The notes: generated by a model not told the origin, from the sequence alone. DNA of 64,000 bases from an uncultured Caulobacter sp. (GCF_937900395.1 NZ_CALCDX010000161.1:25153-89152); one strand, 5' to 3'; positions 22,754-30,413 are shown, counted from the first letter of the stretch. Numbers and translations: made by a program.

Positions 22754-23081
22754 GCGCCTGTCTCGCTGTCTCAGCCAAGGCCACCAGGTCGGGCCACTCG
22801 ATCAGGAAGGTGACGACCTGGTCACCGCCCTTGATCACCAGCCGCCCCGGCGCGCCCTGTTCGGGCGGGAAGATCCGCAGGCGGTCCAGCGGCGCGGTGA
22901 ACCCCGTCTCGACCGCGCGTCGCTCCACCGCCACGACCAGGCGCTGGGCCAGCGTCACGGCGGCCGGTTCATCAATGACAAGGCCTGAAGGGCTGGCCGG
23001 ATCACCGACCCAGAGCGCTAGACGCCCACCGTCGATCCTCTGCACCGCAGGAACACCGGCCACGCCGACCAAGCCCACCAT
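22722..23081 (-). CDS. Unknown phage protein on the opposite strand
   Basis: 119 residues from ATG 23081, with GGAGGG 5 bases upstream. The sequence (DGGRLALWVGDPASPSGLVIDEPAAVTLAQRL ... PGRLVIKGGDQVVTFLIEWPDLVALAETARQALTAA) is compact alpha/beta. It recurs, as far as I recall, as a hypothetical protein in Caulobacter prophages. With the membrane protein upstream it forms a two-gene leftward unit inside an otherwise rightward operon, so it could be expressed separately. Confidence 0.65.
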   Translation of the reverse strand: MVGLVGVAGVPAVQRIDGGRLALWVGDPASPSGLVIDEPAAVTLAQRLVVAVERRAVETGFTAPLDRLRIFPPEQGAPGRLVIKGGDQVVTFLIEWPDLVALAETARQALTAADPAGSD

Positions 23082-23126
23082 CACATCCCTCCAAGCACGT
23101 CAGCTTCCTTCGATCAGGCCACCGCG

Positions 23127-23435
23127 TCACGCCAGCATCTTCAGGACCAGCTTGAAGCCGCCCAATGCGATCAGACCCGCGCCGATGATTGACGCGATCA
23201 TGCCGAACCACGTCGGGCGGAATTCCTGGCTAGAGGCCAGAAAGCGCGTGTCGAAGGTCGGCTGGAGCAGCCTGTGGGACTTCGCATGGTTGGCCCAGAC
23301 CCCGACGCCGAAAAAGACCATGCCGAAAGCCAGGCCGATCACGGCCGTGTCTTTCGCGAACGCGCCGACGCCTAGCACGGCGACCCCGGCGACGATCAGG
23401 CCGTGCCACCACTCGTCGATCTTCAAACCCTGCAC
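23127..23435 (-). CDS. Small membrane protein (prophage)
   Basis: 102 residues from GTG 23435 behind a G-rich ribosome site. It has three hydrophobic segments: HGLIVAGVAVLGVGAFA, VIGLAFGMVFFGVGVWA and the C-terminal WFGMIASIIGAGLIALGGFKLVL. The segment between the second and third is basic. It is transcribed leftward with the 22722-23081 gene. Function unknown; the opposite orientation and membrane nature suggest a lysogeny-expressed accessory gene. Confidence 0.65.
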   Translation of the reverse strand: MQGLKIDEWWHGLIVAGVAVLGVGAFAKDTAVIGLAFGMVFFGVGVWANHAKSHRLLQPTFDTRFLASSQEFRPTWFGMIASIIGAGLIALGGFKLVLKMLA

Positions 23436-23467
23436 GCCGACCCCCTGCCACGTCTGAAAGCGAGACC

Positions 23468-24214
23468 ATGATGTCCGATTCCATCGCCCAGGTCGCCGCG
23501 GCGATCCATGAAGCCGAGCCGCCACAGATCCTTGGCGCGCGCGTGACAACGATCCTGTTCGACGAGCTGGCGCTGTCAGAAGCCGCGCCCCCGCGACGCT
23601 ACGCCAACCTCATGCTCGATATCGAGAGCATGTCGCTGCACCCCGGCCGCGCGCTGATCGTCAGTCTCGGCGCGGTTCCGTTCGACCTCACGCCGGCCGA
23701 GCCTGTCATGGGGCCGCCGCTGCTGCTGGTGTTCGATCTCGCCGAACAGCTCGTCGAAGGCCGCGTCGTCGACCAGGGAACTCAACGGTTCTGGAACCGC
23801 CAGCCGCGCGCCGCCTGCGCCCATTTCGTCGACCCGTTGTTCGAGGGCGAAGGCCAGATCATCGCCGTCCGGTGCTCGTTGCACGACCTTCACCGCCGAC
23901 TTTCCAACTTCGCCGCCGACCACCTCGCGCCGGGGTTCGAGGTCTATTCGCAAGGCGTCGCTTTCGACATCGCCAACCTCGCCGGTGCCATGGCTGACGA
24001 TGGTCACGACACGCCTTGGCACTACGCCAACGTCGTCGACTGCCGAACCCTGCGCCGCAAGCTTCCGCGCCGACGCGGCGCCGAGGCCGTCACCCTCCCA
24101 GCCGCCGCCCACGACCCCGTCCACGACTGCATGAAGCAGATCCGCGCCCTTTGGGAGGTCGCGACGGACGACATGCTGGGCATTCCTTCACCAACCGGAG
24201 ACCAGGTCCAATGA
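23468..24214 (+). CDS. 3'-5' exonuclease, RecE/ExoVIII-like (DEDD fold)
   Basis: 248 residues. DEDD-superfamily motifs: NLMLDIESMSLHPGRALIVSLGAVPFDL (D-x-E, about residues 49-77), a QGTQRFWNRQ segment as in ExoVIII-type nucleases, YSQGVAFDIANLAGAM (third motif) and HDPVHDCMKQI (final D). Such enzymes feed single-strand annealing recombination in phages. It begins the rightward recombination module and overlaps the next gene by ATGA. Catalytic residues appear intact. No annealing protein is recognised next to it. Confidence 0.85.
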   Translation: MMSDSIAQVAAAIHEAEPPQILGARVTTILFDELALSEAAPPRRYANLMLDIESMSLHPGRALIVSLGAVPFDLTPAEPVMGPPLLLVFDLAEQLVEGRVVDQGTQRFWNRQPRAACAHFVDPLFEGEGQIIAVRCSLHDLHRRLSNFAADHLAPGFEVYSQGVAFDIANLAGAMADDGHDTPWHYANVVDCRTLRRKLPRRRGAEAVTLPAAAHDPVHDCMKQIRALWEVATDDMLGIPSPTGDQVQ

Positions 24215-24543
24215 GACCTTTCATCGACGTCCTTCGGGACATCCGCAAGGGGCGCGCCATCGATCAGGCGACCGCCCAACTGGCGCTGGCGACCGCCGCG
24301 GCCATCGACACCGGCAAGGCCGCCGCCGTCACGCTGACGATCACGATCAAACCCGAAAAGGGCGGCGAGCGGGTCGACCTTTACTCGGCGGTCAAAGCCA
24401 AGCTCCCGGTCGACGACCAGCCGAAGTCGACCTTCTACGTCACCCGCGACGAGGAAGGCGTCGACCTCGTCCGTGACGATCCGGAACAACGCCCACTCTT
24501 CGAAGACGTCGACGAACGCCGACAACGCCCGGCCGCCGTCTAG
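24211..24543 (+). CDS. Conserved phage protein preceding DUF2303 gene
   Basis: 110 residues from ATG 24211. MRPFIDVLRDIRKGRAIDQATAQL...TGKAAAVTLTITIKPEKGGERVDLYSAVKAKLPVDDQPKSTFYV recurs before DUF2303 genes in alphaproteobacterial prophages. The central beta hairpin (VTLTITIKPEKGG) and the acidic C-terminus (DPEQRPLFEDVDERR) are recognisable. It has no assigned function; association with the exonuclease and DUF2303 suggests a recombination role. Confidence 0.7.
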   Translation: MRPFIDVLRDIRKGRAIDQATAQLALATAAAIDTGKAAAVTLTITIKPEKGGERVDLYSAVKAKLPVDDQPKSTFYVTRDEEGVDLVRDDPEQRPLFEDVDERRQRPAAV

Positions 24544-24592
24544 ACGGCTCGCCAGCGACACCCCTTCAGCATCAGCAAAAGGACGTCCGCAC

Positions 24593-25432
24593 ATGGACAA
24601 GACCACCGAGACCTCCGCCATCGCGGCGCTGGGCGTAGCCGCCAAAGGCCAGCCCCACCCGATCAAGACCGACAAGGGCCGCGAGTTCATCGTCATGCCC
24701 GAGGGCTACAAGGCCCAGGACGTGACCGAGCCTAACGCCGTTGACGAGCTGCTGCCCGAGCACGTCACCCAGGCCGTCACGCTCCAGACCCTCGACTCCC
24801 TCGTCGACTACACCAAGCGATACGGCACGGACGACACGATCCTGTTGGACGACATCGATCACAACAAGATTGTTTCCCTGATCGACTATCACAGCCCGCC
24901 CCACACGGACGCGGCGATCCCCAACCGGGTGAAGCACACCGCCAGCATGGTCCTGCCGCTTTCGTTCGAATGGGCGACCTGGACCAAGGTCCACGACAAG
25001 CTGATGCCTCAGCTCGAATTCGCGCGATTCCTGGAAGAGAACATGCCCGACATCGCCGCCCCATCGGGCGGCGACCTGCTGGATGCGATCAAGGATCTTC
25101 AGGCCAAGCGCAAGGTCGACTTCCGCAAGGCGGTGCGCACCAGCAGCGACAACGAGAACTTCGAGTTTACCGACGAAACGACGATCGGCACGAAAAAGGA
25201 AGGCGGGATCGAGGTCCCGACCCGGTTCCTGCTGAAGATCCCCGTCTACTTCGGGCGCCCGCCAGTCGAACTCTACGCCTTCCTCCGGTGGAACCTGAAC
25301 GAGGGCCAACTCTTCCTCGGCGTCGCCCTGAACCGCCGCGAGCACGTCCGCCAAGCCGAGTTCAAGCTGATCGTGACCGAAGCCGCCGAGCGTACCACGC
25401 GCGAGGCGATGTTCGGCCGTCTCGGCGCCTGA
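24593..25432 (+). CDS. DUF2303 (YfdQ-like) protein
   Basis: 279 residues from ATG 24593. Typical DUF2303 features: FIVMPEGYKAQDVTEPN at the N-terminus, SLVDYTKRYGTDDTILLDDIDHNKIVSLIDYH, FLEENMPDIAAPSGGDLLDAIKDLQAKRKVDFRKAVR, and a C-terminal GRPPVELYAFLRWNLNEGQLFLGV. The family is known from the Rac/CPS-53-type YfdQ protein and has no defined biochemical role. Its recurrent position after exonuclease-like genes points to DNA recombination. Confidence 0.88.
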   Translation: MDKTTETSAIAALGVAAKGQPHPIKTDKGREFIVMPEGYKAQDVTEPNAVDELLPEHVTQAVTLQTLDSLVDYTKRYGTDDTILLDDIDHNKIVSLIDYHSPPHTDAAIPNRVKHTASMVLPLSFEWATWTKVHDKLMPQLEFARFLEENMPDIAAPSGGDLLDAIKDLQAKRKVDFRKAVRTSSDNENFEFTDETTIGTKKEGGIEVPTRFLLKIPVYFGRPPVELYAFLRWNLNEGQLFLGVALNRREHVRQAEFKLIVTEAAERTTREAMFGRLGA

Positions 25433-25456
25433 CGGACCGACGTCGGAGGGCCGGCC

Positions 25457-25831
25457 GTGGACAACGTCGTCGACATCTTCTCCGCCCGCGCCACGCCAGC
25501 GGCGCGCCAGGCGCGGCCGGCCCTCTTTCGCGCCCGCATGGCCTGGGCGGCCAGGGCGTCGTCCGCCGAGGGGGCTCCAGCGGCGGACGCAAGCCAGATC
25601 CGGGCGGTTGCCGGCGTCTTCGTCGGAGACGCGGTCGATATCGAGACCCACCCCGGCCGCAAGCGGCGCGGCGTGGTGATCGCCTGGGAAGCCGGAACGT
25701 CCGACACGGCGTCGATCGCGGGCGCGTTCCCCGTCGCCCGCGTCCGCCTCGATCCGCTCCCCGGCATGCCGGCCGGAACCCCCACCATCATCCGCGCCCC
25801 GCGCTGGCGCATCCATCCCGTGAAGGACTAA
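25457..25831 (+). CDS. Unknown phage protein
   Basis: 124 residues from GTG 25457. The N-terminal half is Ala/Arg-rich (VVDIFSARATPAARQARPALFRARMAWAARA). The C-terminal half (GVFVGDAVDIETHPGRKRRGVVIAWEAGTSD) looks like a small beta-barrel or SH3-like fold. I do not recognise a family. It is followed 2 bases later by the next gene of the operon. Confidence 0.55.
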   Translation: MDNVVDIFSARATPAARQARPALFRARMAWAARASSAEGAPAADASQIRAVAGVFVGDAVDIETHPGRKRRGVVIAWEAGTSDTASIAGAFPVARVRLDPLPGMPAGTPTIIRAPRWRIHPVKD

Positions 25832-25833
25832 AC

Positions 25834-26046
25834 ATGCTGCATATCGCGGATTTGAACAGCGGCGAGCGCCGCACCCTGGCCACCCTGGCCCGCCTCGGCG
25901 ACGGCCAGGCGCTCGTCCCCCAATGCGAGGAAGTCGCCCGCGCCGCCGCCCGGCTGGCCGAGAAGGGCGTCGCCCGCATGGATGGCGACGAAAGCGACGG
26001 CTATCGCCTCACCACCCAGGGTCACGCCCTGGCCGAAGGCCTCTAG
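25834..26046 (+). CDS. Small winged-helix-like protein
   Basis: 70 residues. LNSGERRTLATLARLGDGQALVPQCEEVARAAARLAEKGVARMDGDESDGYRLTTQGHAL has the order of a MarR-like winged helix (helix, helix, recognition helix, two-stranded wing, final helix). It lies 2 bases before the SciP-like gene and is coexpressed with it. A regulatory role is likely but unproven. Confidence 0.6.
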   Translation: MLHIADLNSGERRTLATLARLGDGQALVPQCEEVARAAARLAEKGVARMDGDESDGYRLTTQGHALAEGL

Positions 26047-26048
26047 CC

Positions 26049-26315
26049 ATGCCGCTCGACGCCCACGCCAAGGCCCAGGCCCAGCTCGCGCGCGCCCGTG
26101 ACGGCGCGGCGACGCGCCCGCCGCGCGGGCGTCGCTGGACCGCCCAGCGCAAGATCGACCTGCTGAACGACATCGCCGCGGGCGAACTGACCCGCCACGG
26201 AGCCTTCACCCGCTACGGCGTCACCGAAGCCGAGCTGGACGCCTGGGAACGCCGCTGGGCCGCCCACGGCACCCAGGGGCTCATGACCACCAAGACTCAG
26301 GAGCTGCGGACGTGA
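26049..26315 (+). CDS. SciP-like protein (DUF1153 family)
   Basis: 88 residues from ATG 26049. Residues 28-87 align without gaps to the DUF1153 core of SciP, as I remember that sequence: GRRWTAQRKIDLLNDIAAGE, then GAFTRYGVTEAELDAWERRW, then AAHGTQGLMTTKTQELR. The host family has the pattern RW..RRK..VV..V..G..S...A..RY.L...EF..W......HG..GLR.T....YR. SciP binds CtrA and DNA and blocks CtrA-activated transcription in Caulobacter. A phage copy could therefore alter the host cell cycle. The first 27 residues differ from host SciP (Ala/Arg-rich). It sits in the rightward operon between a winged-helix gene and unknown phage genes. Confidence 0.85.
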   Translation: MPLDAHAKAQAQLARARDGAATRPPRGRRWTAQRKIDLLNDIAAGELTRHGAFTRYGVTEAELDAWERRWAAHGTQGLMTTKTQELRT

Positions 26316-26701
26316 GCCAGCGACAGGCCAATGGAACCCCTGGTCCGTGGAGCCAGGGCGTGACGCTTCGAACGTCTGCGACAGCGCGCTGGACGGCCGA
26401 CCAATTCGCCGAAAACGACCTTCGCGAACGCCGCATGGTCTTCGCTCGGTTCAGCGCCCGCGACGGTGGCCGCTCCCGTCAGCTCGTCGCCATGTGCGAA
26501 AGGCCGGAAGACGCTTCCCTGGTCGCCGCCGCGCCCGATCTTCTGTCCGCGTGCCAGTCGGTCATCCCGAAGAACCTCGCCACCGACAACCGCAACATCC
26601 CTGACGACCAGATCATCCCTCTGGATTTCACGATGGGTGAGCTGCGCCGGATCGCCGCCGCCATCGCGAAGGCCACGCCCAGCGAAACTAGGAGCGTCTG
26701 A
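26312..26701 (+). CDS. Conserved phage protein of unknown function
   Basis: 129 residues from GTG 26312, overlapping the previous stop. TPGPWSQGVTLRTS near the start and CERPEDASLVAAAPDLLSACQSVI in the middle match a widespread unnamed phage family (GPW ... NA.LIAAAPdLL.A). The stop overlaps the next ATG. No function is known. Confidence 0.7.
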   Translation: MSQRQANGTPGPWSQGVTLRTSATARWTADQFAENDLRERRMVFARFSARDGGRSRQLVAMCERPEDASLVAAAPDLLSACQSVIPKNLATDNRNIPDDQIIPLDFTMGELRRIAAAIAKATPSETRSV

Positions 26702-27396
26702 TGGCCGAGATCAAAGAGCGTCCGATTTTGTTTTCGTCGCCCATGGTCCGCGCGATCCTCGAGGGCCAGAAGACCCAGACCCGGCGCGTGGTGAAGCCGC
26801 AGCCAGCACCCCATGAAAGCTGGGATTGGTCGTGGCCGGTTCTCAGGCCCGGCGTCACGCCCGGTACGCGGATCTGCTGGCGAGATGATGTTCGGACGCC
26901 GAACCTCTACCCCTACTGCCCGTACGGTAAGCCGGGCGACCGGCTCTGGGTCCGCGAGAGCCACCAACGGTTCGACAAGGGCAGCTGTGACCAGCACGTC
27001 TGGTACACGGCCGGCCTGAACGACAACGCCTATGTCGCGCGGACCCGTCCGGAGATCGACCGAGACGCGCCCTGGCCGCGCGAAGTTCCGGGGCCTGCCG
27101 GTGGGGCTGTCTACGGCGTCCCGTCAATCCACATGCCCCGCTGGGCGTCGCGGATCACCCTGGAGATCGTCAGCGTCCGCGTCGAGCGGCTGACCGACAT
27201 CACCGAAGACGACGCCATCGCCGAAGGCCTCGAATGGGTCGCGCCCGGCAAGTGGGCGGTCGACACCTCCCTCGCGATCATCGGCGACGACCCGCGCGCG
27301 GTCTATCGCGAGCTTTGGGAGCACATCAACGGCCCCGGATCTTGGGCCGCCAATCCGTGGGTGTGGGTCGTCACCTTCAATCGGGTGCAGCCGTGA
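26701..27396 (+). CDS. ASCH-like phage protein
   Basis: 231 residues. The N-terminus ILFSSPMVRAILEGQKTQTRRVVKPQP is diagnostic of a common phage family with an ASCH/PUA-like fold. Further marks are YGKPGDRLWVRESHQRF and HMPRWASRITLEIVSVRVERLTDITEDDAIAEGL, ending AANPWVWVVTFNRV. The fold suggests nucleic-acid or modified-base binding, but the role in phages is not established. It overlaps the preceding gene by one base and the next gene by 4 bases. Confidence 0.85.
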   Translation: MAEIKERPILFSSPMVRAILEGQKTQTRRVVKPQPAPHESWDWSWPVLRPGVTPGTRICWRDDVRTPNLYPYCPYGKPGDRLWVRESHQRFDKGSCDQHVWYTAGLNDNAYVARTRPEIDRDAPWPREVPGPAGGAVYGVPSIHMPRWASRITLEIVSVRVERLTDITEDDAIAEGLEWVAPGKWAVDTSLAIIGDDPRAVYRELWEHINGPGSWAANPWVWVVTFNRVQP

Positions 27397-27872
27397 GCGC
27401 CAGGGAACGTCTGCAAGGGGATCTGGCCGCACTCAAGGCGAACGGCGGCAACCTCTCCCATTTCGGGACCCCACTGACCAGGCGCCCGCGCTGGAACAAA
27501 GACATTGCCCGAGATCTCCAAGAGATCCTGGACGAGAACGAACGCCTTCGGACGCTGATCGACAGCCCCGAAACAGATGACTTCGTTCGCGGCGTGCAGC
27601 TCGAAGCCGCCCATCAGGTCAAACGATGGGGCGCGGAGCACGATGCCGGCAAGAAGCCGCATGATTGGTTCTGGTTGCTCGGCTACCTGGGCGGCAAGGC
27701 CCTCGCCGCCGCGATCAGTGGAGACCTGGCCAAGGCCAAGCACCACACGATCAGCACGGCCGCCGCGCTCGCCAATTGGCACGCCCAGCTTTCCGGAAGT
27801 CCTACCGCGATGCGCCCAGGCGTCGACGCCGAGGCGCGCGGGTTCACTGCCATTTCGGGAGATACCTTGTGA
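27393..27872 (+). CDS. Conserved phage protein of unknown function
   Basis: 159 residues from GTG 27393. The conserved part is EAAHQVKRWGAEHDAGKKPHDWFWLLGYLGGKALAAAISGDLAKAKHHTISTAAALANWH. It is an all-helical region frequent in phage and prophage genomes and rich in His/Asp, reminiscent of all-alpha NTP pyrophosphatases, though the family has no tested function. The next gene is MazG-like and overlaps by 4 bases, which fits nucleotide metabolism. Confidence 0.7.
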   Translation: MSARERLQGDLAALKANGGNLSHFGTPLTRRPRWNKDIARDLQEILDENERLRTLIDSPETDDFVRGVQLEAAHQVKRWGAEHDAGKKPHDWFWLLGYLGGKALAAAISGDLAKAKHHTISTAAALANWHAQLSGSPTAMRPGVDAEARGFTAISGDTL

Positions 27873-28342
27873 CCGACAAGCCGCTGAATCCATGGCAACC
27901 CGAACGCGACCCGGTGAATCTGGCCGTGCTCGGCAAGGCGATCGAAGAGATGGGCGAGGCCATTTCCATGCTGGGCCGGTGCATCATTCAGGGGATTGAA
28001 GAGGCTGAACCTGTCACCGGCAAGCCGAACCGCGTCGCCCTGGAAGACGAACTGGCCGACGTCGCTGCGACGGCGGCGATGGTCGTCGAACGCTTCAAGC
28101 TGCACACAGACCGAATGTCTGGGCGTGTAGAGGCCAAGACCGATCACCTCACGCGCTGGCATGCGCTGATCGAGCCCGGGCCATCCGAGGCCGGCACAAC
28201 GCCGCTCCCGTCCGACGTGGTCCGATTGGTGATCGCCGCGCGGTCGGTCGCCTATGAAGACCGCCCGGCGCTGGTCAACCTCCACGAACTGGACAAGGCG
28301 GCCGAAGCCTTCGCCAGCCGGGTCCCGTGGAGGGATGCGTGA
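27869..28342 (+). CDS. MazG-like nucleotide pyrophosphohydrolase
   Basis: 157 residues from GTG 27869. The metal-binding pattern of all-alpha NTP pyrophosphatases is visible: LAVLGKAIEEMGEAISMLGR (E-E-x-x-E) then ALEDELADVAATAAMVVERF (E-x-x-D). Enzymes of this fold hydrolyse NTPs to NMP and pyrophosphate and may clear damaged nucleotides or act on (p)ppGpp signalling during infection. The C-terminal 60 residues are not part of the core. It overlaps both neighbours by a few bases. Confidence 0.7.
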   Translation: MTDKPLNPWQPERDPVNLAVLGKAIEEMGEAISMLGRCIIQGIEEAEPVTGKPNRVALEDELADVAATAAMVVERFKLHTDRMSGRVEAKTDHLTRWHALIEPGPSEAGTTPLPSDVVRLVIAARSVAYEDRPALVNLHELDKAAEAFASRVPWRDA

Positions 28343-28614
28343 TGTCGACTAGACACCCCGCCACCAACACCGCCCTCACGGTCGTCGCCGTAGCTTTGGC
28401 CGTCACGGCCTATGGGCTGGTCATCGCGCCCGCAGAGGACGCCGAGGCTCGCCGCGCCATTCGCGCGCTCGGCTATCGCGTCGACGAGATCCACCGCGCG
28501 CCTCTGACGGTGCTCTGCGCCAAAAACCGGACCGGCTACGTCTGGCGCTCCGGCCAAGTCAGCGGCCAGGCGTGCGTCGGCGGCTTCATGCCGCCCGGCG
28601 TCGAGGTGTGGTGA
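28342..28614 (+). CDS. Small exported or membrane-anchored phage protein
   Basis: 90 residues from ATG 28342. One hydrophobic N-terminal segment (ALTVVAVALAVTAYGLVIA) is followed by a short soluble domain with two Cys (VLCAKNRTGYVWRSGQVSGQACVGGFMPPG). It may be periplasmic and disulfide-linked. This resembles small 'hypothetical' proteins of Caulobacter prophages. It shares bases with both the previous stop and the next ATG. Confidence 0.65.
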   Translation: MSTRHPATNTALTVVAVALAVTAYGLVIAPAEDAEARRAIRALGYRVDEIHRAPLTVLCAKNRTGYVWRSGQVSGQACVGGFMPPGVEVW

Positions 28615-28931
28615 TGAGCTACTACGACCAAGACGCGCCAGATGTCGTTCAGTTCGGCGACCGGCGGCAAAAAGCGGTCAAAGAGTATCGGTGCGATACC
28701 TGCCCGCTCGGAGGCCCTCCGTCGTCGGCCATCATCCCTGTTGGCCAGGAATACCGCCGCCAGACCGGCACGATCGACGGCGAGTTCTTCACGTCGCGGG
28801 GCTGCGTCGGTCCATGTCCCCACATGACCGATTGCGGCTTGTGCCTTGGAACCGGCGTGATCGAGACCGACCAGAAGATTCCCGAGACATGCCCACGCTG
28901 CGACGGCTCCGGGAAGGCTCGCACGCCATGA
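28614..28931 (+). CDS. DnaJ-type zinc-finger phage protein
   Basis: 105 residues from ATG 28614. The C-terminus carries two CxxCxGxG zinc repeats (CGLCLGTG and CPRCDGSG); the middle has further Cys residues (EYRCDTCPLGG, RGCVGPCPH). The CxxCxGxG pair is the DnaJ central zinc-finger motif, used for protein or RNA binding. The function in the phage is unknown. The stop overlaps the start of the excisionase-like gene. Confidence 0.75.
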   Translation: MSYYDQDAPDVVQFGDRRQKAVKEYRCDTCPLGGPPSSAIIPVGQEYRRQTGTIDGEFFTSRGCVGPCPHMTDCGLCLGTGVIETDQKIPETCPRCDGSGKARTP

Positions 28932-29194
28932 CCGCCCGCCCCGCCATCGCCCCGCGCATGCTGACGGCGATCGAGGCCGCGATTTACCTCGGCTACAAGT
29001 CGCGCGACGTCCTGGACGACATCCCGGTCGACCCGGTCCCCGTGCGGCCGGGCGGCGAGCCGCGTTACGACGTGCGCCAGCTCGACGCCTATCTGGACAA
29101 GATCACCGGCTTCCAGCAGCCTAGCGCCCCTGTCGATGACGCGGACGAGGCAGACGCGGCCCTGGCCACCTTCCTGGCCCAAAGGCGCGCCTGA
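28928..29194 (+). CDS. Excisionase-like/HTH protein upstream of integrase
   Basis: 88 residues from ATG 28928. LTAIEAAIYLGYKSRDVLDDIPVDPVPVRPGGEPRYDVRQLDAYLDKITG reads as a MerR/excisionase-like winged helix (AAxYLG followed by a tip and RYxxxxLDAYL). It directly precedes the integrase with one base between stop and start. Excisionases bind next to attachment sites and direct excision, so an Xis role is likely. Confidence 0.75.
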   Translation: MTARPAIAPRMLTAIEAAIYLGYKSRDVLDDIPVDPVPVRPGGEPRYDVRQLDAYLDKITGFQQPSAPVDDADEADAALATFLAQRRA

Positions 29195-29195
29195 C

Positions 29196-30314
29196 GTGAA
29201 ACGGTTGCCCAAGGTCGAGATCCGGATAGATGGCGCGCACCGCGTGGGCATGAACCTCGCGAAGGGCCGTTACGCCATCTATTGGTATCGCCGCCGGGGC
29301 GGACCGCTGGTCATGAAGTTCGTCGGCGACAACCGCGCCCAGGCCGAAGCGGCCGAGGCGGCGGCGGCGGCGGACCTGGCCAAGGCCTTCGAAGAGGCGC
29401 CCGCCCGCGCCGCGCCGGACGGCGAGACGATCGGGGAACTGATCACGCTCTACAAGGCCGCGCCTGACGGCTTCTTGCGGCTGGAGGCCAGCACCCAGAA
29501 ACAATGGGGACCATGGCTAGACAACATCCGACAGGACTTCGGCGACCTCCCCACCAAGGCGCTGAAAGCCAAGGGCATGAAGCGCGAGATCATCCGCTGG
29601 CGTAACAAGCGGGCCGCGACGCCGCGGACGGCTGACTATGGCCTGACAGTGTTGCGACGCCTGCTGTCCTGGGCCGTCGAGAACGAGTACGCCGAGACCA
29701 ACCCCTCGATCGGCATCGCCGGGATCTACAAGCCAGAGGCTCGCGCCTCCGAGATCGTCCACCCCGACGAGCTGCGCGCCATCCTGCCCAAGGCCTCGAT
29801 CCACGCCCGCCGTGCGCTGCGCCTGGCCGCCGACACCGGCCTTCGCCGTAGCGACCTGGTCCGCGTGAAGGTCTCGGACGTCATGGCCTTCTCGATCGAG
29901 ATGACGACCAGCAAGAGCGGCAAGACCATCCGTGTCATCGTTCCGCTGTTCGAAGACAGCCGCGCCGTCGTCGCCGAGATCCTGGCCGAGCGCGAGGCGA
30001 TGAAGGCCGCCGGGCGCATCCCCTCGGCCTTCCTGCTGACCAGCAGCAACGGCGACCCGTGGAAGCCCGACAGCGTGACCCAGGCCTGGATTCGCGCGTG
30101 CGAGGCGTCCGGCGTCAAGGGCCGCACCCTGCACGACCTCCGAGGCACGGCCTGCACGCGCTACATCCGCTCCGGCTTCAGCAACGAGCAGATCGCCGAG
30201 ATCTTCGGCTGGACGCCCGACGACGTGAACCAGATCCGCCGCCACTACGTCGACCGCGAGAACATCGCCCGTGGCGTCATCGAACAGCTTGAGAAGGCCG
30301 AAGGAACCCGCTAG
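29196..30314 (+). CDS. Tyrosine integrase of the prophage
   Basis: 372 residues from GTG 29196, one base after the excisionase-like stop; an upstream in-frame start at 29136 would overlap that gene. It has an N-terminal arm-binding domain (residues about 1-75), a SAM-like core-binding domain (85-180) and a catalytic domain with Arg (ADTGLRRSDLVRVK), Lys (TTSKSGKTIR), HDLRGTACTR (H-x-x-R), a Trp in the His/Trp position (IFGWTPDD) and the Tyr nucleophile (RRHYVDREN). All catalytic residues are present, so integration and excision should be possible. It lies 100 bases from tRNA-Gly, the presumed attachment site. Confidence 0.95.
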   Translation: MKRLPKVEIRIDGAHRVGMNLAKGRYAIYWYRRRGGPLVMKFVGDNRAQAEAAEAAAAADLAKAFEEAPARAAPDGETIGELITLYKAAPDGFLRLEASTQKQWGPWLDNIRQDFGDLPTKALKAKGMKREIIRWRNKRAATPRTADYGLTVLRRLLSWAVENEYAETNPSIGIAGIYKPEARASEIVHPDELRAILPKASIHARRALRLAADTGLRRSDLVRVKVSDVMAFSIEMTTSKSGKTIRVIVPLFEDSRAVVAEILAEREAMKAAGRIPSAFLLTSSNGDPWKPDSVTQAWIRACEASGVKGRTLHDLRGTACTRYIRSGFSNEQIAEIFGWTPDDVNQIRRHYVDRENIARGVIEQLEKAEGTR

Positions 30315-30413
30315 ACGGGGAACGCGAAAAGAACACCAGTGTAAAACGCCCTGTAAAATGCCTCAGCCGCTCTCAACGCGGATGAGCCTAACAGACGGAA
30401 AACATTGAGGTTC
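30315..30413. other. Integrase-tRNA junction, probable attR region
   Basis: 99 bases between the integrase stop and the tRNA-Gly gene. Visible are two imperfect direct repeats, GTGTAAAACGCC (30340-30351) and CTGTAAAATGCC (30352-30363), possibly integrase arm sites or a tRNA promoter element. The exact core shared with attL cannot be located because the left end is outside the window. Confidence 0.5.

Larger units (their letters stand above)
1..30413. mobile_element. Temperate siphophage prophage, right part (left end outside window)
   Basis: A continuous block of phage genes: tail tip, tape measure, head-tail connectors, HK97 capsid, S49 protease, portal, terminase, P4-type primase, divergent cro/cI, recombination genes, excisionase-like gene and tyrosine integrase. 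The right boundary is placed between the integrase stop (30314) and the tRNA-Gly gene (30414), because everything beyond the tRNA is housekeeping. The left boundary is not in the window: the first gene is cut at base 1. No lysis genes are seen and presumably lie to the left. All structural genes are open and of normal length, so the visible part gives no sign of decay. The head and tail order also resembles gene transfer agents, but the integrase, CI repressor and primase identify a true prophage. Confidence 0.95.

Noticed and set aside
22345..23457. 370-codon plus-strand frame
   Set aside because: Pro/Arg/Thr/Ser-rich; it overlaps a coupled plus-strand gene and two minus-strand genes with better composition and ribosome sites.
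24572..25816. 414-codon minus-strand frame
   Set aside because: Antisense to the DUF2303 gene, whose family motifs are clear.
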